A DNA stretch of 64,000 nt from Terrirubrum flagellatum (GTDB lineage: Bacteria > Pseudomonadota > Alphaproteobacteria > Rhizobiales > Beijerinckiaceae), in NCBI RefSeq assembly GCF_022059845.1, contig NZ_CP091851.1, positions 682,001 through 746,000 of the forward strand, given 5' to 3'. The translations under genes and the position numbers were made by a program. How positions within the stretch are numbered: the first letter of the stretch is position 1; each line of letters opens with the position of its first letter. The notes under the pieces were generated by a model. It did no database searches and was not told where the DNA came from. It saw nothing but the letters and a program-made list of their open reading frames with translations. This document shows, in pieces, positions 1 to 7,183 of the stretch.

Positions 1-175
1 CGATCCGGAAGATCGTCGCGGCCGCCGGCTGGCGCTGACGGCGAAGGGGAAGAAGCTGCTTGCGAAAGCGCTTCCGATCTGGACCGGGCAGCATGCCGAG
101 ATCGAGAAGCGATTGAGCGCGCCCGATGATCTCAGGCGCGAACTCGCGATCCTGTCGCGCGTGGACGTATCCTGA
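1..175 (+). CDS. MarR-family transcriptional regulator, C-terminal part
   Basis: The frame is open from the left edge and stops at a TGA at 173-175, giving 57 residues. It begins DPEDRRGRRLALTAKGKKLL, which fits the wing of the MarR winged helix (D..D.R....LT..G) followed by the long C-terminal dimerisation helix. MarR proteins are small dimeric DNA-binding repressors that usually respond to phenolic or other small ligands. The N-terminal half and the promoter lie outside the window, so target and ligand cannot be inferred. The family call is fairly safe despite the short fragment. Confidence 0.7.
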   Translation, partial: DPEDRRGRRLALTAKGKKLLAKALPIWTGQHAEIEKRLSAPDDLRRELAILSRVDVS

Positions 176-211
176 GAATTTGCGCGCCGCGTTCGATTGT
201 GGACGGCCTCG

Positions 212-244
212 CCAAATAAAAAAGCGGGCGATGAGCGCCCGCTT
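212..244 (-). terminator. Rho-independent terminator of the small secreted protein gene
   Basis: A perfect 9-bp stem (222-230 with 236-244) closes a 5-base loop. Read on the minus strand it is followed by a run of T residues (complement of AATAAAAA at 215-222). It lies 27 bases beyond the stop of the minus-strand gene ending at 271. It could also stop transcription of the MarR gene from the other side. Confidence 0.75.
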
Positions 245-270
245 CAAAATCTGTTTTGTGAGTGTCGTGA

Positions 271-441
271 TCAGACGCAGTAAATGGCCGATCCCACCTT
301 GCGGCAAACCTTGTACGCAAACTGCTGGCCCTGCGGCGCCGAAACCTGGCTCTGCTTCGCGGGCGATGTCGGCGCGACCTTCGCCACGGCGATCGCCGGC
401 GCGAACAGGAGGGCTGACAAGACAAAAGCTGCAATCTTCAT
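271..441 (-). CDS. small secreted protein of unknown function (56 aa)
   Basis: The reading frame gives 56 residues starting MKIAAFVLSALLFAPAIAVA, a textbook Sec signal peptide with cleavage expected after about residue 20. The mature peptide would be about 36 residues, with two cysteines near the C-terminus (Cys46 and Cys55) that could form a disulfide in the periplasm. The gene has its own terminator directly downstream and a long non-coding region upstream, so it appears monocistronic. I recognise no family. The signal peptide, paired cysteines and terminator argue that it is real despite its length. Confidence 0.65.
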   Translation of the reverse strand: MKIAAFVLSALLFAPAIAVAKVAPTSPAKQSQVSAPQGQQFAYKVCRKVGSAIYCV

Positions 442-579
442 ATGCAATGATCCCCCGATAGCGTTCGGAATGATTGAACGCCGCGTTAACCATAAGTTGG
501 CCGGCTGAACGCTTCAATAAGGATTTCACTTTTTTGCGCTGCGAAATGCGACGCTGTCGCGCCGATATCTATCCAGCAT

Positions 580-686
580 GTCATTCCGGGGCGCTCCGTA
601 GGAGCGAGCCCGGAACCCAGAGGATCGTGCAGGCGGAACCATTTTCTGGGTTCCGGGCTCGATGCTTCGCATCGCCCCGGAATGAC
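580..686. repeat. intergenic palindromic element (CATTCCGGGGC type)
   Basis: An outer inverted repeat, GTCATTCCGGGGCG at the left and CGCCCCGGAATGAC at the right, encloses a second pair, GAGCCCGGAACCCAGA and TCTGGGTTCCGGGCTC. The whole could fold into one long cruciform or RNA hairpin. This form is common between genes in Rhizobiales. Confidence 0.75.
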
Positions 687-1418
687 GGCTGAAAGATAGG
701 CGCGCCAAATTCCCGTGTTCGAAGCACGGCTCCATTCCTCTCCCGCTTTGATCTCTCTTTCCGTCTTCCTCGCATCCTTGCTCCCTTGGGGAGCGCGGGG
801 CGGTTTGGTTCACGCGCTACTGGCGAAGCGCGCAAAGGATGTTGTGAGGAGCCAGTCGCCAGAAGGTGGCGAACCGACCGCCCCGCGCGCGGCGTTTTCA
901 GGCTTGCTCCGCAAGGGCGCGGGAGGGCGGACATTCTGGCCTTCCCTTTCTCCTGCGCAGGGCCCCCTTCACTTGAAGAGGCTCTCCTTGTCGGGAGCCT
1001 CCGCGGTGGAGGCTGACTGCGCCGGCGTCCTGTCCTTGGACCGCTTCACGACCTCGCGTCTTGGGCCCGGCTCGCCGCTCAGGGGGCGTTACTCCACACC
1101 TCGCAGCAGCCGCCGCTCCTCTCCCGCATCCCGAAACGCTCGCGAGACGCCCCGTGTGGGAGAGGATGAACAGAATATAGGACTATAATCAGTAGGCGTC
1201 AAGTCCTATCTTGCGGTCGCTGACGATGAAGCATCCCTCTTCCGCGTTGTGACGTCAGCCGCCGTCGCATTGTTCTCGCGGGAACAGCTCGGTGCGGCCG
1301 CGCACGTCACAAGGAGCGCGGCGACGGCCAAACGGCTCGGAGCGCGACCGCGCGCCTTGTGATCGAATCCCGGCCGGACGATCGTCAGAAATTCAACTGA
1401 TGCGAAGGAGAATTCGCC
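687..1418. other. about 730 bases without a convincing gene; strongly structured
   Basis: No frame here has a credible start, ribosome site or recognisable protein. The region is instead rich in inverted repeats: arms at about 791-812 and 869-889 (GCGCGGGGCGG against CCGCCCCGCGC), a hairpin near 980-1003 (GAGGCTC against GAGCCTC), CCTCCGCGGTGGAGG directly after it, and ATAGGAC/GTCCTAT at 1177-1209 around an isolated TATAAT. It may be a dispersed non-coding element or a structured RNA. The last 30 bases before 1419 carry the ribosome site of the next gene. Confidence 0.45.
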
Positions 1419-1922
1419 ATGACCCGATCACCCTCCGCGATCATCATCGCGGCGCTCCTGACGATGGCTGCGATCGCCGCGAAATCGCAGACGCCTGAGG
1501 CGATCAGCGCGCCCGGCGAGGATCTGATCATGACCGCTCATGCCGAAGGCGCGCAGATCTATGAATGCAAGCCCGACGCGGCGGGGCGGCTGACATGGCA
1601 GTTTCGCGAGCCCGTCGCGTCTCTGTTCGTGGACGGCGTCACGATCGGCCGACACTATGCCGGCCCGAGCTGGGAATTGAGTGATGGCGGTCTCGTCACG
1701 GGCAAAGCTGTCGCGCGCGCTCCTGGCGTGACGCTGAATGACATTCCGCTGCTGAAGCTCGAAGCGACCGTGCAGCGCGCAGCCGGCAAACTCGCGCGAA
1801 CGATAAGCGTCCTGCGACTCAACACCAAAGGCGGCGTCATGGAAGGCGCTTGCGAGAAGCCCGGCGCGATGACAAGCGCGCCCTATGCGGCGGATTATGC
1901 GTTCTACGCGAAGCGGAGTTGA
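1419..1922 (+). CDS. DUF3455 domain-containing secreted protein
   Basis: This 167-residue protein begins with a Sec signal peptide of about 24 residues and has a good ribosome site (GAAGGAG) 8 bases before the ATG. It carries the DUF3455 signature along its whole length: QIYEC at 46-50, the W/F-rich PVASLF segment, GRHYAGPSWE at 77-86, a conserved TKGG at 136-139 with a following Cys, and YAADYAFY at 156-163. DUF3455 proteins are small exported proteins of unknown function found in bacteria and fungi. It stands alone, followed by a palindromic repeat, so the neighbours do not suggest a role. Confidence 0.85.
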   Translation: MTRSPSAIIIAALLTMAAIAAKSQTPEAISAPGEDLIMTAHAEGAQIYECKPDAAGRLTWQFREPVASLFVDGVTIGRHYAGPSWELSDGGLVTGKAVARAPGVTLNDIPLLKLEATVQRAAGKLARTISVLRLNTKGGVMEGACEKPGAMTSAPYAADYAFYAKRS

Positions 1923-2003
1923 TGGGGCGAGCGCGCATCTTTCGCCGCTGCAAAGAGTGCGCATTCGCAATCGCCTCTCGCGTCTATCGCGTCTTTCCTT
2001 CCC

Positions 2004-2095
2004 GCGTCATCGCCGGGCTTGACCCGGCGATCCAGTTTTCTTCCGCGATATTGAAGCGAGGGTCTGGATCGCCGGGTCAAGCCCGGCGATGACGT
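2004..2095. repeat. intergenic palindrome (CGCCGGGCTTGACCCGGCG type)
   Basis: The left arm GTCATCGCCGGGCTTGACCC and right arm GGGTCAAGCCCGGCGATGAC are exact reverse complements, extended inward by CGGCGATCCAG / CTGGATCGCCG. This is a widely dispersed alphaproteobacterial extragenic palindrome. It lies between convergent genes. Confidence 0.8.
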
Positions 2096-2176
2096 CTGAA
2101 GGGAGGGGCGGCAGCGTCCGCGGTTTGCTTGAGTCCAGCGTCGCAGAATGTCGTGCGCGCTAGGTTCTTGTTTGTC

Positions 2177-2225
2177 GCAACGTCTCACGGAAAACCGGTT
2201 CCCACTTTTTCGCACGTTGCTCTAG
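2177..2225. repeat. single-hairpin member of the ACCGGTT repeat family
   Basis: The arms GCAACGT (2177-2183) and ACGTTGC (2214-2220) enclose GGAAAACCGGTTCCCACTTT, the core also seen at 17305, 25292, 32629, 47431 and 59256. The final CTAG supplies the stop codon of the downstream minus-strand gene. Confidence 0.7.
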
Positions 2226-2818
2226 CTCTTCTTCTGCGGATGGATCGTCTCGCCGCGCATGAGCATCGCGACGAAGCTCTCGATCTTCTTCCTTCGTCCT
2301 GCTTCGGTCTTCATGTTTCCGACGCGGAAGATGAGCGCGAAGCGGTTCTGCGCGTTGAGTTTTGCGAGCATCGCTTTCGCCTTCGGCTCGGCGTCAATGG
2401 CCGCCTGGAGATCGCCGGGCATCGCGGCGTCCCCGGCGCGATAGGCGCGATCCCAGCGGCCGTCGGTCTTCGCCGCGTCGACCTGCTTCAGGCCGTGCGC
2501 TGTCATGCGGCCTTCTTCAACGAGGCGCGCGACATTGTCGATGTTGATCTTGCTCCATGTGCTTTTTTTGCCGCGGGGCGTGTAGCGTTGGAGATAGCTT
2601 CTGTCGTCGAGGCCCTTGCGAACGCCGCCAATCCAGCCCCAGCACAGGCAGACGTCGATCGCCTGCGTCGGCGTGATCGACTTCAGCCCTGAATCGACCT
2701 TGTGAATCCTGATCCAGAGCTCGTCGGCCTTGTCGTGGTTCCTGGAGAGCCATGCGGCGAAGGCGTCGGCGGTTTTGAACTCGCGGATTTTTGCGGGGTC
2801 GACGATCACTGGAGCCAT
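2222..2818 (-). CDS. YdeI/OmpD-associated family protein
   Basis: This 198-residue protein matches the YdeI (bacteriocin-protection) family. It has an N-terminal block with AFAAWL and DELWIRIHK, then TPTQAIDVCLCWGWIGG, which matches the family's conserved A.d.aLc.GWIDG motif, then the RYTPRGKKSTWSKIN motif, and a C-terminal helical domain ending in a basic tail. Family members are cytoplasmic and poorly understood; some are reported to affect resistance to antimicrobial peptides. The gene stands alone, and its TAG stop lies inside the edge of the dispersed repeat at 2177-2225. The start at 2818 has GGAG close by and fits the family's usual length. Confidence 0.85.
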   Translation of the reverse strand: MAPVIVDPAKIREFKTADAFAAWLSRNHDKADELWIRIHKVDSGLKSITPTQAIDVCLCWGWIGGVRKGLDDRSYLQRYTPRGKKSTWSKINIDNVARLVEEGRMTAHGLKQVDAAKTDGRWDRAYRAGDAAMPGDLQAAIDAEPKAKAMLAKLNAQNRFALIFRVGNMKTEAGRRKKIESFVAMLMRGETIHPQKKS

Positions 2819-2914
2819 GGGTTGATCCGTGCTTTCGTCAATTCATATCCCCTGTTGAATCGACGATCGCAAGGGTCGACTGCGAATCTGGTCGGTGCTT
2901 CGCAATCTGGTCTG

Positions 2915-3058
2915 TTACCTCTTCTGCGCGGCGACCTTGAGGATGATTTCTTCGAGCGGCTGGTAAAGATACTCACGGCGCTCGACTAGGACATCGAGAT
3001 CGTGATGCAGCCGCATCAGAAAATAGGCTAGCGGAAGGATCGTGTTCGAGCCGTGGAC
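2915..3058 (-). pseudogene. C-terminal gene remnant, family unknown
   Basis: On the minus strand a codon-like frame of about 48 residues, beginning VHGSNTILPLAYFLMRLHHD and ending LKVAAQKR, is preceded by an in-frame stop and has no start or ribosome site. It reads like the tail of a soluble protein whose 5' part is gone. It ends at the left border of the AT-rich gene at 3107-4564, so an insertion or replacement may have cut it. I do not recognise the parent family. It could also be a chance frame. Confidence 0.35.
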
Positions 3059-3106
3059 TGCTTAGTATTGATCAGTGGTTTGACTTGTGTTCTGCGTGGT
3101 GCCCGA

Positions 3107-4564
3107 ATGATATCGGACGTAAGCAGAACTCATATGTACGCAAAAAATCTTGAGCGTATTCTTGATCTCCTTTCCGAGCGTTGCGATGTTTCGCCCGGTC
3201 ATCCAGGTGAACATAGCGAACGTTTTAAATCATTGCGCGACTACGCAATGTTGCCGCGGGGGCGTGAGCGGCGCGAAGAACAACTTTCCAACAGACATAT
3301 CGCTAACGCCGTGTTGGGCCTTATATCGTTACGACCCGGATGGGCCGGGCTTGGCGCAATCATTCTTGCTGATCTTCGGCCTGTAGGAAGTATTGATGCA
3401 TCTTTCTTTGGAGCAGAAACGCTCAGCGATGCTGTTCAGATTCTACTTGCGAGCGAAGATGCCAGGAAGGACTTTCTTCAGTTGACCATTACGCTTGCCG
3501 AAACTGGAACTAACAGCAACGGCGGAGCTACTCTACTGTATCAGTCGAGCGGTGCTAGACGACAAGCCTTTTTCGTTTCCAAAATGGCGGTGTCTCTGCT
3601 TTCGCCCGGACGCGAGGTGAACTTTGATCCTGAGAAGCACCGCCTGAATTCCGCGGCAGCGCGAGAGATGACTTTTATGCCGAAGTTTTTCCACGAACTC
3701 GCTAAAGAGCTCGAAATAGCAAAGCTATTTCCTAAGCCCGTCGATGGTGATGGATCAGAGTATGACGCCGAGGAAGCTGAGAAAGAACGCTATCGTAATC
3801 TTGGTGTTCGGCCTAACTCGCGTTTCATAAATATAGGCGTCGATAATCAGGTCATATGGCCCAAAGAAGAGAAGCTCATCAAATTTGATCGTTATACTTT
3901 AGTTCTGATGCCAAAGACAAAAGACAACGTTCAATCTGTACATATGGATCTGGTTGCCAACAGACTTGATGATCGCGATGCTATGACCGTGATAAACCGC
4001 TTCTTGAGCATCATGGCATGGTGTGACGACAATTTCGCTGTTGCTCAGGGCGGATGGTCAGGTAATCCTGTCCCAGTTCCTGTTCCTAAGCGCGACCTCG
4101 CTTTTACGACGGCCACCAACTACATCTTTGATCGGAAATTTCCTGCGTCCGAGGATGCTATGCGTGCGCTTGCGCTTTATCGTGAGGCGCGGAATGCTCA
4201 GCAGAATTCGCTCGTTAGCTATGCTGTATTGAACTTCTACAAGATCGTTGAGATGCGATATCAAGGAAAAGAAACTCTAAGGAAATGGTTTCAACAAAAT
4301 TTTGAAAAGCTGCGCGAAGAAGGAAAAAATAAAGACGACGTTCAGGGATTCCTGCAACTTTGCGCTAACATCCCACCTCACAAGTATATTCATGACTCCT
4401 GTCGTATTGCAGTCGCTCATGCGGGAAAGCATTCAAAATCTGACCCTGACGATGCGCATGAGATAGTTCGATTGCATACTGCAGCGCGCATCATGCGCCT
4501 TCTGGCACGACGATTTATAAAGACAGAATTTGCCGTCTCAGGCTTAATATATTCTGGCGACTAA
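3107..4564 (+). CDS. hypothetical protein, possibly MauJ-like, with a C-terminal HEPN-like RX4H motif
   Basis: A soluble protein of about 485 residues, without signal peptide or membrane segment, from a gene visibly richer in A+T than its surroundings. The C-terminal 150 residues are helical and contain RNAQQNSLVSYAVLNFYKI, then, about 46 residues from the end, SCRIAVAHAGKHS. The last contains R-X4-H, the spacing of HEPN ribonuclease motifs, and the layout resembles proteins loosely annotated as methylamine utilisation MauJ-like in accessory regions. No mau genes are nearby. The start is uncertain: ATG at 3053, 3107 or 3134 are all in frame and none has a strong ribosome site. Base composition and the remnant on its left suggest acquisition by transfer. 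Function is unknown. Confidence 0.6.
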   Translation: MISDVSRTHMYAKNLERILDLLSERCDVSPGHPGEHSERFKSLRDYAMLPRGRERREEQLSNRHIANAVLGLISLRPGWAGLGAIILADLRPVGSIDASFFGAETLSDAVQILLASEDARKDFLQLTITLAETGTNSNGGATLLYQSSGARRQAFFVSKMAVSLLSPGREVNFDPEKHRLNSAAAREMTFMPKFFHELAKELEIAKLFPKPVDGDGSEYDAEEAEKERYRNLGVRPNSRFINIGVDNQVIWPKEEKLIKFDRYTLVLMPKTKDNVQSVHMDLVANRLDDRDAMTVINRFLSIMAWCDDNFAVAQGGWSGNPVPVPVPKRDLAFTTATNYIFDRKFPASEDAMRALALYREARNAQQNSLVSYAVLNFYKIVEMRYQGKETLRKWFQQNFEKLREEGKNKDDVQGFLQLCANIPPHKYIHDSCRIAVAHAGKHSKSDPDDAHEIVRLHTAARIMRLLARRFIKTEFAVSGLIYSGD

Positions 4565-4594
4565 CATAGTGTGCGTTTTGGCGTCGTCGCGCCC

Positions 4595-5770
4595 CTACCT
4601 CACCAACTCTCGCATCGCCGCATCAATTCCCTCAAGCGTCAGCGGATACATGCGATCCGCCATCAACTGCCGGATCACAGTGATGGAATGCGTGTAGCCC
4701 CAGTGACTCTGCTTCACCGGGTTCAACCAGGCGACGTGATGGAAATGGCTGGTGAGCCGTTGAATCCAGGCTTGCCCCGGCTCCTCGTTCCAGTGCTCGA
4801 CGGAGCCGCCGGGCTGCACGATCTCGTACGGGCTCATCGACGCGTCGCCGACGAGAATGACGCGATAATCCGCGGGATAGGTGCGGATCACGTCCCAGGT
4901 TTCGGTCTTCTCGTCGAAGCGGCGGCGATTGTTCTTCCAGACATGCTCGTAGAGGCAGTTGTGGAAGTAGAAATACTCCATGTGCTTGAACTCGGCCTTC
5001 GCGGCCGAGAACAATTCCTCGACCTGCCTGATGTGCCAGTCCATCGAGCCGCCGATATCGAAGAAGAGCAGCACCTTGACGGCGTTGCGGCGCTCGGGCC
5101 GCATCTGCACGTCGAGCCAGCCATGCTCCGCCGTTGATTTGATCGTGTTGTCGAGATCGAGCTCGTCGGCCGCGCCCGTGCGCGCGAATTTGCGCAGGCG
5201 GCGCAGCGCGATCTTGATGTTGCGCGTGCCAAGCTCGACGGTGTCGTCGAGATCCTTGAATTCGCGCTTGTCCCACACCTTCACCGCGCGGAAATTGCGG
5301 TTGCCGTCCTGGCCGATGCGGACGCCTTCGGGATTGTAGCCATAGGCGCCATAGGGCGACGTGCCTGCGGTGCCGATCCATTTGTTGCCGCCCTGATGGC
5401 GGCCCTTCTGCTCCTCCATGCGCTTCTTCAGCGTCTCCCAGAGCTTGTCCCAGCCCATCGCCTCGATTTGGGCTTTCTCCTCGTCGCTAAGATATTTCTC
5501 CGCGAGCTTGCGCAGCCATTCCTCCGGGATTTCGGCTTTGGCGATCGCGTCGCCGAGCGTCTCCAGACCCTTGAAGGCCTGGCCGAAGACCCGGTCGAAC
5601 TTGTCGAGATTGCGCTCGTCCTTCACCAGAGCGGCGCGGGAGAGATAGTAGAAATCCTCGACCTTCTTTTCCGCGAGGTCGGCGTCCATCGCCTCCATCA
5701 GCGTGAGATATTCGCGCAGCGTGACCGGCACGCCGGCCTTCTTGAGATCGAGGAAGAAGCTCGTGAACAT
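4595..5770 (-). CDS. VWA domain protein of the CoxE-like family
   Basis: This 391-residue cytoplasmic protein has an N-terminal helical region of about 120 residues, a Gly/Tyr-rich linker at 125-160 and a C-terminal von Willebrand factor A domain. The metal site (MIDAS) is visible as DIGGSM at 238-243, with GDASMSPYE near 317 as the likely second metal loop. CoxE-type VWA proteins work with MoxR AAA+ ATPases as metal-insertion or protein-remodelling pairs. A MoxR ATPase of the matching kind is encoded at 10515-11363, about 5 kb away rather than adjacent. The gene ends 30 bases from the convergent AT-rich gene. Confidence 0.85.
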   Translation of the reverse strand: MFTSFFLDLKKAGVPVTLREYLTLMEAMDADLAEKKVEDFYYLSRAALVKDERNLDKFDRVFGQAFKGLETLGDAIAKAEIPEEWLRKLAEKYLSDEEKAQIEAMGWDKLWETLKKRMEEQKGRHQGGNKWIGTAGTSPYGAYGYNPEGVRIGQDGNRNFRAVKVWDKREFKDLDDTVELGTRNIKIALRRLRKFARTGAADELDLDNTIKSTAEHGWLDVQMRPERRNAVKVLLFFDIGGSMDWHIRQVEELFSAAKAEFKHMEYFYFHNCLYEHVWKNNRRRFDEKTETWDVIRTYPADYRVILVGDASMSPYEIVQPGGSVEHWNEEPGQAWIQRLTSHFHHVAWLNPVKQSHWGYTHSITVIRQLMADRMYPLTLEGIDAAMRELVR

Positions 5771-5924
5771 GGGGCGAGTTTCGCCGGAGGCGGGAGCAGG
5801 TCAAGGCGGGGAAGCGCGGCCTCTCAATTTATGCTGATATGGAAATAATAAATTGCTTTTCCTCTGTCTTAATTTCCAAGCTGGAACAGATAACTTTCGG
5901 CCAACCCACTCACTGGAGGCCGCA

Positions 5925-6344
5925 ATGCCCATCCTGACAGCCCGCTACACCAACCCCAAGGGCGAGCCCGACGCGCGGTTCAAGATCGTCGCCGCGCTCG
6001 CCGAATTCACGCAGTCGATCCTGCGGAAGCGGCCGGAGGTGACCTCGATCCTGGTCGAGGAGGCGTCCGGCGATCATTGGCTGATCGGCCGCAAGCCGCT
6101 GAGTTCGCATGGGCTCGCGACCTTCTTCCTCGACATCAAGGTGACGGCGGGGACCAACACCAAGGAGGAGATCGCGGCCTATATCGATGCTGTCCATGCG
6201 CGCGTCGGCGCGACCGTCGGCCCGCTGCATGAGGCGAGCTACATCGTCGTGGATGAAGTACCGGCCGCCAACTGGGGCTTCGGCGGGCGCACGCAGGAGG
6301 AGCGCTTCATCGCCGGCCGCAGCCGGCCGGCGATGGCGGCGTAG
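5925..6344 (+). CDS. tautomerase family protein
   Basis: The 139-residue protein starts MPILTARYTN, so removal of Met leaves the N-terminal proline used as catalytic base in the 4-oxalocrotonate tautomerase superfamily. The ATG at 5925 is preferred over upstream in-frame codons because it exposes this proline and has TGGAGG 6 bases upstream. At about 139 residues it is longer than the classic 60-residue subunits, closer to the fused or extended tautomerases. GFGGRTQEERF near the C-terminus is typical of this longer group. Its substrate cannot be told from the sequence. It is divergent from the VWA gene. Confidence 0.8.
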   Translation: MPILTARYTNPKGEPDARFKIVAALAEFTQSILRKRPEVTSILVEEASGDHWLIGRKPLSSHGLATFFLDIKVTAGTNTKEEIAAYIDAVHARVGATVGPLHEASYIVVDEVPAANWGFGGRTQEERFIAGRSRPAMAA

Positions 6345-6365
6345 AAGGTTCGCTGGCTGGGAGCG

Positions 6366-6453
6366 CGTCATGCCCGCGCTTGTCGCGGGCATCCACGTCT
6401 TGCTGGCTTCGTCAATTTAAGACGTGGATGGCCGGGACGAGCCCGGCCATGAC
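6366..6453. repeat. intergenic palindrome (GTCATGCCCGCG type)
   Basis: Inverted arms GTCATGCCCGCGCTTGTCGC / GACGAGCCCGGCCATGAC, with inner arms ATCCACGTCTTG / AAGACGTGGAT. Another representative of the common alphaproteobacterial extragenic palindromes, lying between the convergent tautomerase and Spy/CpxP-like genes. Confidence 0.75.
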
Positions 6454-6498
6454 CATCTGGAAAAGCAAGGCGTCTCTAATCAGGCGCCCTTCGGCTTC

Positions 6499-7050
6499 TC
6501 AACGTTGACGCCAGGAGCCGTTTCCGGCGCCGTTCGACCAGCGCGCTTCGCCGCCGCCGCGCATCAGCGCGGCGAGCCGGCGCTTCTGCGATTCGTCGAG
6601 CGATTTCGCCAGCGGATCGACGGCGTCGGCGAGCCGATTCATCTCGGCGGCGCGGGCGCTCATCACCTCGGCGGCGCGGCGAAGCCTTGTCGCGGGATCG
6701 AAATCCTGCCGGCTCTGGCGCATGGCGTCGCGCTGGCTGCGGAACTGCTGGATGCGCGCAACGCGCTGCTTCGCGTTTTCGCGCAGCGCCGTCTCGACCG
6801 CCGGCCAGTTCTTTTCCTGTTCGGGCGTCAATTGCAGGCCGGCCTTCAGCGCCGCGATGCGGGCGTTGGTGAAGGCGGCGTCGTCCTCGGCGCTGAAGCG
6901 CAGCGGCTCGCGCTGCTGGTCGGGGCCGCGCCCCGGCCCCTGCGGTCCTGTTTGCGCGTAGGCGAGGGCGGTGGACACGGCGAGCATGGCGGCTGTGAAG
7001 GCAAGTCGGGAATAGCCAAGTCGGGAATAGGCAAGTCGGGAATGTCTCAT
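6499..7050 (-). CDS. Spy/CpxP family (LTXXQ motif) periplasmic protein
   Basis: The 183-residue protein has a signal peptide ending near AYAQ (residues 30-33). Its helical mature part carries two LTxxQ-type motifs, LTPEQ at 74-78 and LDESQ at 151-155, the hallmark of the Spy/CpxP family of periplasmic chaperone and stress-sensing proteins. The N-terminus is odd: a 15-base unit is present three times at 7000-7044, encoding SRLAY, SRLGY and SRLAF just before the hydrophobic core. The gene is separated by 133 bases from the antiporter gene upstream on the same strand. Target proteins are unknown. Confidence 0.8.
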   Translation of the reverse strand: MRHSRLAYSRLGYSRLAFTAAMLAVSTALAYAQTGPQGPGRGPDQQREPLRFSAEDDAAFTNARIAALKAGLQLTPEQEKNWPAVETALRENAKQRVARIQQFRSQRDAMRQSRQDFDPATRLRRAAEVMSARAAEMNRLADAVDPLAKSLDESQKRRLAALMRGGGEARWSNGAGNGSWRQR

Positions 7051-7183
7051 CGATGGTTCTCCAGTGATGACGAGATGCTGGCCCTCAAATCCCCGGCGGC
7101 CACCTTAATTGTTCATGAAATGTTCTTAATGTGCAAGAGGCGCGCAGGCGAGGCGGCGCAGATTTCCCGGCTTATTCGCCTGC

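Noticed and set aside
715-1188. Plus-strand frame of 157 codons
   Set aside because: Low-complexity Ser/Arg/Pro translation in a region of strong inverted repeats, no ribosome site; treated as non-coding.
1184-1189. TATAAT resembling a -10 element
   Set aside because: No -35 element at a proper distance and 230 bases from the next gene; it lies in the loop of an inverted repeat.
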